Below are positions 1 through 5,032 of a DNA stretch of 5,626 nucleotides, piece after piece (position 1 is the stretch's first letter; each line of letters begins with the position of its first letter). A model generated the notes under the pieces. That model searched no databases. It had not been told where the DNA came from and worked only from the letters and a program-made list of their open reading frames with translations. The stretch is taken from assembly GCA_003648455.1 (NCBI GenBank), contig QMPG01000225.1, positions 1 through 5,626 on the forward strand. The letters are read 5' to 3'. Origin of the DNA: Bacteroidota bacterium (GTDB taxonomy: Bacteria; Bacteroidota; Bacteroidia; Bacteroidales; B39-G9). A program made the translations under genes and the position numbers.

Positions 1-1013
1 CAACCAACCGCAATTCCACCACCATCCATTGCTTCATTATCTGCAATTGTATTATTGATCATTTCCCCTGCTGCATAATATGCAATTTGAACTCCACCTC
101 CGCTTGTAGATGCTATATTGTTACAAATAACATTTCCTATCATTGTAGTATGTGAAAATCCAGCACATTTGATCCCACCGCCATTTCTTTCAGATGCAGT
201 ATTATAGCAGATAAAATTATTAATAAGAGTTGTATTTGAACGATTTTTTTCTCCTCCTTCTTCATTTCCTCCTATTAGTAAACCACCACCATCTAAAGCA
301 GTATTATGATTGATCACATTATTCTGAATTAAAGGAGATGGATTTCCACAACCAATTTTTATTGCTCCTCCTTTACCTTCTGAAATATTATAACATATAC
401 TGTTGTTAGATATTTCCGGTGCTGAATCATTATATATTTTTATAGCTCCGCCTTCAATAAAAGCGTAATTGTTAGAAATTTCACAATTTGAAATAATAGG
501 ATCTGAATCCTCAATAAATATTGCACCTCCGTCATTTGATTTGTTATTACAAATATAACAATGATCAATAAGAAGAGCAGTATAATATTTAATATTAATT
601 GAACCATCAAAGCTCGTAATAAATCTTCGTGGTTCAATCTTATTAATGTATTGAATATCACAGTAAACCATTTTTGATGAATCACGAGAAGTTTCTTCGC
701 CAATAAAATTGATACCTAACCAACCTGTAACTTGTAATGAATCTGGCACTGTAAAAAATATCGAATCATTTACAGTTCCTTCAGCTTTTAGAGTACCCTG
801 GATATCAAATATATATAAATCTTGAAATTCAACAATTACACCAGGATCAATTGTTAAAGTTGAATCTGCAGGAATTGCAATATCTCCATCAATAAGATAA
901 GGTGATCCACTGATTGACCAAACTCCTGAAACATTACCACTTGGTATTACTGTTTCAGCATTTAAGTTAATTAAAACCAACAGTAAAAATAAAAAGAATA
1001 CAATCTTTTTCAT
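1..1013 (-). CDS. Secreted right-handed parallel beta-helix repeat protein (3' end outside window)
   Basis: The first 337 codons of a larger protein are present. Residues 1-19 look like a signal peptide: a KK n-region, a long Phe/Leu/Val core and a probable cut after Leu-Asn-Ala19. Residues 20-105 resemble the N-terminal cap common in these proteins, with phrases such as LTIDPGV and GTLKAEGT. From about residue 150, coils of about 27 residues repeat. Each carries a GGA or GGG turn (Gly pairs near 162, 188, 215, 242, 278, 305 and 331) followed by beta-strand residues and Asn-rich turns such as NN.I..N. A nine-residue Gly/Glu-rich insert (about 249-257) lengthens one coil. The fold is well supported; the ligand or enzymatic role is unknown. 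Such proteins are usually surface-exposed or secreted, and many in the FCB group end in a C-terminal sorting domain, which cannot be seen here. The ATG at 1013 is preceded by AGGGGG with a 4-nt spacer. Confidence 0.88.
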   Translation of the reverse strand, partial: MKKIVFFLFLLLVLINLNAETVIPSGNVSGVWSISGSPYLIDGDIAIPADSTLTIDPGVIVEFQDLYIFDIQGTLKAEGTVNDSIFFTVPDSLQVTGWLGINFIGEETSRDSSKMVYCDIQYINKIEPRRFITSFDGSINIKYYTALLIDHCYICNNKSNDGGAIFIEDSDPIISNCEISNNYAFIEGGAIKIYNDSAPEISNNSICYNISEGKGGAIKIGCGNPSPLIQNNVINHNTALDGGGLLIGGNEEGGEKNRSNTTLINNFICYNTASERNGGGIKCAGFSHTTMIGNVICNNIASTSGGGVQIAYYAAGEMINNTIADNEAMDGGGIAVG

Positions 1014-1031
1014 AATTCCCCCTAAATTTTT

Positions 1032-1064
1032 TACGAAATTTTATGTATGTAATAATTTTGTCAA
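1032..1064 (-). promoter_or_regulatory. Candidate promoter of the beta-helix gene
   Basis: On the minus strand a perfect TTGACA (1064-1059) is followed after 15 nt by TAAAAT (1043-1038), a five-of-six match to a -10 box. The stretch AAAATTTCGTA lies at 1042-1032. The same TTGACA plus AAAATTTCGTA pair occurs before the amidase gene with nearly the same spacing, which raises its credibility. The 5' leader would be about 20 nt and contain the ribosome binding site. In AT-rich DNA such matches can be accidental. Confidence 0.4.
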
Positions 1065-1091
1065 ATTTTAAAAAAATATAAATGTGTAATT

Positions 1092-1109
1092 TATCGGTGG
1101 TATCGGTGG
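1092..1109. repeat. 9-bp tandem duplication TATCGGTGG x2
   Basis: TATCGGTGG occurs twice back to back (1092-1100 and 1101-1109). It gives four GG pairs with short loops (GGTGG-TATC-GGTGG), followed by a G/T-rich stretch up to about 1130. It lies upstream of the beta-helix promoter candidate. No function is evident. It could be a slippage product, or a weak two-tetrad quadruplex on the plus strand. Confidence 0.7.
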
Positions 1110-1247
1110 TGAATTTTTTTTGGTTTTGGTTTATACGAGTTAGCGGTTAAATATGAGATATGAAATGTTAGTAAATTAATTATCTAACAGTGGGAAATCA
1201 GCTTTTATTTGAGTTTAATAAATTTTCATTCAATCATTAAATAATGA

Positions 1248-1279
1248 TTTGACTTATTAAGTTAATTAAAAAATATTTG
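1248..1279 (+). promoter_or_regulatory. Candidate ribD promoter, Bacteroidota-like
   Basis: TTTG (1248-1251) and AATATTTG (1272-1279) are separated by 20 nt. This resembles the Bacteroidota vegetative promoter (TTTG near -33, TAnnTTTG near -7), with only the first T of the second box mismatched. The same region can be read as a sigma-70 type: TTGACT (1249-1254), 17 nt, then AATATT (1272-1277). Both readings predict a transcript start near 1286 and a leader of about 50 nt. Confidence 0.4.
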
Positions 1280-1323
1280 CTTTCGATAAATCATTATAGT
1301 AGTTGTTAAGGTTCATTAATTCA

Positions 1324-1330
1324 AGAGGAG
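1324..1330 (+). promoter_or_regulatory. Ribosome binding site fixing the ribD start
   Basis: AGAGGAG ends 8 nt before the ATG at 1339. The reading frame is open further upstream to a TTG at 1303, but that codon has no purine-rich site before it. The extra 12 residues would also not resemble a RibD N-terminus. The ATG at 1339 is therefore preferred. Confidence 0.8.
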
Positions 1331-1338
1331 AAATAGAT

Positions 1339-2436
1339 ATGGCATATAATGAAAAATATTTTGAATTAGCTTACAATTTAGCAGAAAAGGGAAGAGGAAA
1401 AACTTCTCCTAATCCATTTGTTGGTGCTGTAATAGTGAAAGATGATAAGATTGTGGGAAAAGGATTTACTCAATCTTGGGGAAAAGATCATGCTGAAATT
1501 CAAGCGATAAAAGAAGCAGGTGATAATTGTAATAATGCTGAAATGTATGTAACTCTTGAACCTTGTTCACATTTTGGTAAAACACCTCCTTGTTCAGATC
1601 AGATTATTAAAGCAGGGATTTCAAAAGTTTATGCAGGAATGAAAGATCCAAATCCTCTCGTGAATGGTAAGGGTTTTAAAAAATTAAAAGATGCTAATAT
1701 TGAAATTGTTAGCGGAATATGGAATGATAAAATAAAAAAACAATTGGAGTATTATTTATCCTATATTAAGAAAGAACGTCCGTTTGTTGTTATGAAAAAT
1801 GCGGTTTCTTTAGATGGCAAAATTGCTACTGAAAGTGGTTTTTCAAAATGGATAACCGGTATAGAAGCAAGGAAAGAGGTTCACCTGTTGAGAAATGAAA
1901 TGGATGTAATTGTTACCGGCATTGGAACAATTCTAAATGACAATCCTTTACTCAATGTAAGGTTGGAAAATAAATCTAATCATCCTGTTCGAGTGATTTT
2001 AGACGATAATCTTAGGACACCGATTGATACAAAAATTGTTCAAACTGCTAATGATATTCAAACGTTTATATGTAAAAGTGAACATTATATCAATCAGGAA
2101 AAAGAGATAGAACTAAAAAAATGGAATGTGAATGTTATGTCTTTACCTAAATCTAAAAATGGACTTGATTTAAAAGCTCTTTTAAATGAACTTTATAAGA
2201 AAAATTATTATAGTGTGATGATAGAGGCAGGGGATAAATTATCATCTTCATTTTTAAGAGAAAAACTTGTGGATAAAATTTATTACTATATTGCACCGAA
2301 GATTATTGGTGGTGATTTTGGTATTTTTAAAAATATCAGTATTAAAGATATGAATAATGTTGTTAATATTGAAGTGGAAAAATTAGATAAAATTGAAAAA
2401 GATTTTAGATTAATCGGTTATTTGAAATATAATTAA
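1339..2436 (+). CDS. ribD: RibD: bifunctional diaminohydroxyphosphoribosylaminopyrimidine deaminase / 5-amino-6-(5-phosphoribosylamino)uracil reductase
   Basis: This cytoplasmic enzyme performs the second and third steps of riboflavin synthesis: deamination of the pyrimidine made from GTP, then NADPH-dependent reduction of the ribosyl chain. The protein has 365 residues, the usual length. The N-terminal zinc deaminase domain (about 1-145) shows TSPNPFVGAV, then HAE with zinc ligand His51 and catalytic Glu53, and PCSHFGKTPPC with zinc ligands Cys76 and Cys85. The C-terminal reductase domain (about 147-362) shows SLDGKIAT (157-164), SKWITG (169-174), GIGT (194-197), DNPLLNVR (201-208) and IAPKIIGG (318-325). 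The usual EGG before the final helix reads EAG (296-298), a minor change. All catalytic residues are intact. The gene stands apart from other riboflavin genes in this window, and no FMN riboswitch is seen upstream. The start is set by the binding site at 1324-1330. Confidence 0.97.
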   Translation: MAYNEKYFELAYNLAEKGRGKTSPNPFVGAVIVKDDKIVGKGFTQSWGKDHAEIQAIKEAGDNCNNAEMYVTLEPCSHFGKTPPCSDQIIKAGISKVYAGMKDPNPLVNGKGFKKLKDANIEIVSGIWNDKIKKQLEYYLSYIKKERPFVVMKNAVSLDGKIATESGFSKWITGIEARKEVHLLRNEMDVIVTGIGTILNDNPLLNVRLENKSNHPVRVILDDNLRTPIDTKIVQTANDIQTFICKSEHYINQEKEIELKKWNVNVMSLPKSKNGLDLKALLNELYKKNYYSVMIEAGDKLSSSFLREKLVDKIYYYIAPKIIGGDFGIFKNISIKDMNNVVNIEVEKLDKIEKDFRLIGYLKYN

Positions 2437-2453
2437 TTTCAGAGTGAAAACAA

Positions 2454-2489
2454 TATTAACTAACAGATTTATTATGTTAATAGTTTTTT
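2454..2489 (+). terminator. Weak hairpin with T-run between ribD and the DUF1573-rhodanese gene
   Basis: TATTAAC (2454-2460) and GTTAATA (2476-2482) form a perfect 7-bp stem with a 15-nt loop, followed by six T residues (2484-2489). The stem has a single G-C pair and a long loop, so it would be a poor intrinsic terminator. It also abuts the next gene's ribosome binding site (AGGAGGT, 2490-2496). It may do nothing, or slightly reduce read-through. Confidence 0.25.
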
Positions 2490-2503
2490 AGGAGGTAATA
2501 ATA

Positions 2504-3331
2504 ATGAGGAAGATATTTATCTTATTTTTATTGATTATAGTTCAATTTCTATATTCTAAACCGATTATTACGTTTGAGAAGATGGAACATAATTTCGGTG
2601 ATGTTATTGTAAGTAATAAATCTTTAGAATATGTCTTTATATTTAAAAATACTGGAGATGAACCTTTAAAATTGACAAAAGTAAAAGCGGGTTGCGGATG
2701 CAAAATACCCAGTTGGTCAACTGGCTTAATTTATCCAAAAGATAATGGGTTTGTGAAAGTTACATGTAATATTAACCGTTGTAGGAGTTTAACTAAAACA
2801 ATTACTGTAAAATCAAATGCAGAAAATGATTTGGTAAGACTGAAAGTAAAAGTTAATATAATACCAGATAAAAATAAAGAAACTAATATTTCAAGAACAA
2901 AAAAGAAAGAAAAAAAGTTAACTGATATTGATAATGAAAATCAAAAAAGAAAAACCGATATTTCCAGAAATAATACTAAAAAACTACCAGATATTAATAA
3001 ATATCTTACTACTAAAGAAGCTTTCAAGCTTATAGATGATAATGTAAAGAATAAAGATTTTGTGATTATTGATGTTAGAACAACAGAAGAATTTGAAAAA
3101 GAACATATCAAAAATGCAATAAACCTGGATTATGATTCACCTAAATTTAAAAAACATCTTTCTGTTTTAGATAAGAATAAAATTTACTTGCTATATTGTA
3201 AAAAAGGAACTAAAAGTGCTGAGAGTTTAGATATTATGAATGAATTAGGTTTTGAAAAGGTTTATGATTTATTGCTTGGTATTGAAGGATGGAAAGAATG
3301 TAGTTATCCTCTTGAAAAGTATAAAAATTAA
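2504..3331 (+). CDS. Exported DUF1573-rhodanese fusion protein
   Basis: The 275-residue protein has three parts. Residues 1-18 are a probable signal peptide (MRK, a hydrophobic core, cut near Ser18). Residues 21-120 are a DUF1573 domain, an Ig-like fold of mostly unknown role, with HNFGDV, the central FKNTGDEPL and the hallmark GCGC (63-66). A Lys/Asn-rich, likely disordered linker (about 122-165) leads to a rhodanese domain (about 168-272). That domain shows IIDVRTTEEFEKEHIKNAIN and the active-site loop YCKKGTKSA, with Cys232 as the expected sulfur-carrying nucleophile. The C-terminal LGIEGWKE also matches rhodaneses. A sulfurtransferase or persulfide-handling role in the periplasm is therefore inferred. 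Two extra cysteines (Cys88, Cys93) sit in the DUF1573 domain and Cys266 near the end. The ATG follows AGGAGGT by 7 nt. The gene may be co-transcribed with ribD, but nothing links their functions. Confidence 0.88.
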   Translation: MRKIFILFLLIIVQFLYSKPIITFEKMEHNFGDVIVSNKSLEYVFIFKNTGDEPLKLTKVKAGCGCKIPSWSTGLIYPKDNGFVKVTCNINRCRSLTKTITVKSNAENDLVRLKVKVNIIPDKNKETNISRTKKKEKKLTDIDNENQKRKTDISRNNTKKLPDINKYLTTKEAFKLIDDNVKNKDFVIIDVRTTEEFEKEHIKNAINLDYDSPKFKKHLSVLDKNKIYLLYCKKGTKSAESLDIMNELGFEKVYDLLLGIEGWKECSYPLEKYKN

Positions 3332-3517
3332 ACTAAATCAACTAAAGCGAATTCCTATGAAAACACATTATAACTTCCCGAAATATAAGGAATTAGAAAT
3401 TTAATTAAATCTAACAAAATAGCATCTTGTTCTAGTTAAAATCGTTTCATCTTGAATGAATTATCAGCTTGCCAATAGAGAAAATCTTAACTCAGGTTTT
3501 CGTTCAGATACTAATTA
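3332..3517. other. Convergent intergenic region with weak hairpins
   Basis: This region separates the 3' ends of the DUF1573-rhodanese gene (plus) and the amidase gene (minus). The best structure is GAAAATC (3480-3486) with GGTTTTC (3495-3501), a 7-bp stem containing one U-G pair when transcribed on the plus strand. A 5-bp CAGAT/ATCTG pair (3505-3509 and 3522-3526) brackets the amidase stop codon. Neither is followed by a T-run, so I do not call a terminator. No gene is visible. Confidence 0.5.
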
Positions 3518-4627
3518 TTACATCTGGTCATATTTATATTTGAAATGTTTAATACTTTCAAAAATTGCTTCAGCTATTTTATCTTGATATTTTGCATTAA
3601 TAAGTTTTTTCTCTTCTTCTTTGTTTGATAAAAAACCTATTTCGATCAGAACAGCAGGCATAAAAGCACCTCTTAATACATAAAAGTTTGCTTGTTTCAC
3701 TCCACGGTTATAACATTTTAGTGTATTTACCAGATTAGATTGCAAGTTTAGTGCTAATTGATAACTTTCTTCTAAATGTTCATTTTGTGCCATATCTGCT
3801 AATATAAAAGCGAGGTCATCATATTTTTTAACTGCTTCTTGTCCTCCCTCAAAATTATAAACTACCGAATTTTCGAGAGATTCTACAGCTCTTGCTTCAC
3901 TTGTTTTAGCTGTTGAAAGGTAAAAAACTTCAATGCCATTAACTATTTTTTTCCTATGAGCATTACAGTGAATAGAAATGAAAAGATTCGCGTTTTCTCT
4001 ATTTGCAAGTTGTGTTCTCTGCTGAAGAGATACAAATTCATCTTTATCTCGTGTTAAAATTATTTTTACATCTAAATTATTTAATAGTTTTTTTTTTAAC
4101 TTTTTTGCAATTTCTAAGGCAATAGTTTTTTCAAAATTATTTTTTGAATAACTAATTGCACCAGGGTCTTTCCCGCCATGCCCGGGATCAATTACTATCG
4201 TATGAATAGAATTATTAACAGGAGTTTTTGCAATAATGTCATTTCCATTAAATTTTATTTTTTGAGGATAGAGTTTAGGTAGAATTTTTTTTAGAAAATA
4301 AACAGGTAGGTAATATTTCCCATCTTGTGAAATAATTGGATAATTGAAATTATATAATTTTGAATGAAAGTTTAAGTATGATGATTCAAGTAGAAAAATC
4401 AATTCATCATTATACATAAAAATTTTTAATCTTTGATCAATTATATCATCACTAATTTTAGAAAGGAATGATTTATTTAATTCGTAAACATTAAAATAAT
4501 CGATGTTTCCAATCTTTATGGTTTTAATAATCTCCGGAGCTAAATTATTTTCATATTTCACTTTTATTGAAGCGAATAACTCAATGAACAACATTAAAAT
4601 TATAATGAATAATAAATATCTTTTCAA
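3518..4627 (-). CDS. N-acetylmuramoyl-L-alanine amidase (Amidase_3, AmiA/B/C type), exported
   Basis: This zinc enzyme cuts the amide bond between N-acetylmuramic acid and L-alanine in peptidoglycan, typically during daughter-cell separation or wall turnover. The 369-residue protein begins with a signal peptide (KR, a hydrophobic core to about Ala19). An N-terminal region (about 20-135) follows that I do not recognise firmly; it may be a wall-binding or copper-amine-oxidase-like N-terminal domain. The catalytic domain (about 141-362) has DPGHGG with zinc ligand His150, Glu166 in NNFEKT, SIHCNA with His220, and catalytic Glu329 in LIEIGFLSN. A helix-rich insert (about 242-287) lies between SIHCNA and the final motif. 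In AmiB/AmiC-type enzymes a segment here can cover the active site until an activator binds; that role is inferred for this protein. The start codon is TTG, preceded directly by an in-frame TAA. Confidence 0.95.
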   Translation of the reverse strand: MKRYLLFIIILMLFIELFASIKVKYENNLAPEIIKTIKIGNIDYFNVYELNKSFLSKISDDIIDQRLKIFMYNDELIFLLESSYLNFHSKLYNFNYPIISQDGKYYLPVYFLKKILPKLYPQKIKFNGNDIIAKTPVNNSIHTIVIDPGHGGKDPGAISYSKNNFEKTIALEIAKKLKKKLLNNLDVKIILTRDKDEFVSLQQRTQLANRENANLFISIHCNAHRKKIVNGIEVFYLSTAKTSEARAVESLENSVVYNFEGGQEAVKKYDDLAFILADMAQNEHLEESYQLALNLQSNLVNTLKCYNRGVKQANFYVLRGAFMPAVLIEIGFLSNKEEEKKLINAKYQDKIAEAIFESIKHFKYKYDQM

Positions 4628-4634
4628 TTATTTT

Positions 4635-4640
4635 CTCCTT
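4635..4640 (-). promoter_or_regulatory. Ribosome binding site supporting the TTG start of the amidase
   Basis: On the minus strand AAGGAG (4640-4635) lies 7 nt before TTG (4627-4625). The codon just before TTG is an in-frame TAA, so translation cannot begin further upstream. The next in-frame ATG is Met12, inside the hydrophobic core, and would remove the positive n-region of the signal peptide. Confidence 0.85.
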
Positions 4641-4661
4641 TTATAAAGTGATGATAAATTG

Positions 4662-4707
4662 ATTATATGAATTGCTACGAAATTTTTGTAAAGTTATATG
4701 ATGTCAA
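4662..4707 (-). promoter_or_regulatory. Candidate amidase promoter region
   Basis: Two readings overlap on the minus strand. One is TTGACA (4707-4702) followed by AAAATTTCGTA (4686-4676), the pair also found before the beta-helix gene. The other is TTTACA (4692-4687), 19 nt, then a perfect TATAAT (4667-4662), which would start transcripts near 4655 with a leader of about 28 nt. The second has the better -10 box but a long spacer. Sequence alone does not decide between them. Confidence 0.35.
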
Positions 4708-4713
4708 GGAATA

Positions 4714-4735
4714 TACAAATGATAAAAAATTTGTA
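4714..4735. repeat. Short inverted repeat upstream of the amidase promoter
   Basis: TACAAAT (4714-4720) and ATTTGTA (4729-4735) are exact reverse complements separated by 8 nt. The repeat lies just upstream of TTGACA (4707-4702) as read on the minus strand, where a regulator could bind. It is short and AT-rich, so chance is a real alternative. Confidence 0.35.
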
Positions 4736-4950
4736 AATCAAGATAAGAAAAATGTAGAATTTCCCAATCATTAATTTTGTATCTTACTATTTTCTTAGAT
4801 GGTTATCCTTATTCAATGTTTTATATTCTAAATAATTTTTAACAATTATCATAAACTCTTTGACATAAAAATTCAATTTTAAAAATGAGAAATGTAAAAT
4901 TTTAATAAAATTAATGGTTTCGTAAAAAGTCATTTTATTTATGAAACTGT

Positions 4951-4996
4951 CATCTTGAGCCCTTCGGCAAGCTCAGGACAGGCTTTGTCGAAAGAT
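4951..4996. repeat. REP-like GC-rich palindromic repeat before dnaE
   Basis: This stretch is about 58% GC over its first 40 nt, far above the surrounding AT-rich DNA. It contains CTTGAGC (4954-4960) and GCTCAGG (4971-4977), which pair as a 7-bp stem with one U-G pair. CTTTGTCGAAAG (4983-4994) is a small hairpin, and ATCTT (4952-4956) with AAGAT (4992-4996) forms an outer inverted repeat. The wording (CATCTTGAGC, CTTCGGCAAGCTCAGGA, GTCGAAAGAT) resembles a dispersed intergenic palindrome family I recall from many bacterial genomes. Family membership rests on memory. Only one clear copy is in this window, so dispersal is inferred. Confidence 0.7.
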
Positions 4997-5032
4997 ATTA
5001 AATTATAACAAATTATAATTTGAGGATTAATT

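Larger units (their letters stand above)
1014..1338. other. Divergent intergenic region between beta-helix gene and ribD
   Basis: These 325 nt hold no supportable gene. They contain a candidate minus-strand promoter (1032-1064), a 9-bp tandem duplication with a G/T-rich stretch (1092-1130), and a candidate plus-strand promoter for ribD (1248-1279). I looked for an FMN riboswitch before ribD and did not find its conserved core. No tRNA-like or strong terminator structure is visible. Confidence 0.6.
4628..5032. other. Divergent intergenic region between the amidase gene and dnaE
   Basis: These 405 nt hold no supportable gene. From left to right they contain the amidase ribosome binding site, candidate amidase promoters (4662-4707), and an inverted repeat TACAAAT / ATTTGTA (4714-4720 and 4729-4735, 8-nt loop). 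Further right are an isolated perfect TTGACA on the plus strand (4860-4865) without a good -10 box at the usual spacing, the GC-rich REP-like repeat (4951-4996), and a 12-bp palindrome AAATTATAATTT (5010-5021) just before the dnaE ribosome binding site. The stretch from about 4740 to 4950 is otherwise featureless AT-rich DNA. Confidence 0.6.

Noticed and set aside
440..703. An 87-codon minus-strand open frame overlapping the beta-helix gene
   Set aside because: It lies in another frame of the same strand inside the beta-helix coding sequence. The low-complexity hydrophobic translation reflects AT-rich composition, and the beta-helix frame has a signal peptide, a ribosome binding site and regular repeats.
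1131..1150. TTATACGAGTTAGCGG as a possible integron attC end
   Set aside because: It superficially recalls attC wording, but no matching complementary half, paired core sites or gene cassette layout could be found nearby.
1303..1338. An upstream TTG start adding 12 residues to RibD
   Set aside because: There is no ribosome binding site before it, while AGAGGAG is well placed for the ATG at 1339. The extra residues do not resemble a RibD N-terminus.
3447..3473. A possible degenerate second copy of the REP-like element
   Set aside because: Only TCATCTTGA is shared in the same orientation, and AGCTTGC in the opposite one. The GC-rich core and the stems are missing, so chance is as good an explanation.
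3480..3501. A hairpin as a terminator for the convergent genes
   Set aside because: The stem is short and AT-rich, and no T-run follows on either strand.
4860..4865. A perfect TTGACA as a dnaE promoter -35 box
   Set aside because: No acceptable -10 box or TAnnTTTG element lies at the right distance. In DNA this AT-rich, a lone hexamer is weak evidence.
5010..5021. The palindrome AAATTATAATTT containing TATAAT as the dnaE promoter
   Set aside because: It is only about 12-20 nt from the start codon, so a transcript starting from it would begin at or inside the ribosome binding site, and no -35 box fits. It is a low-complexity AT palindrome.
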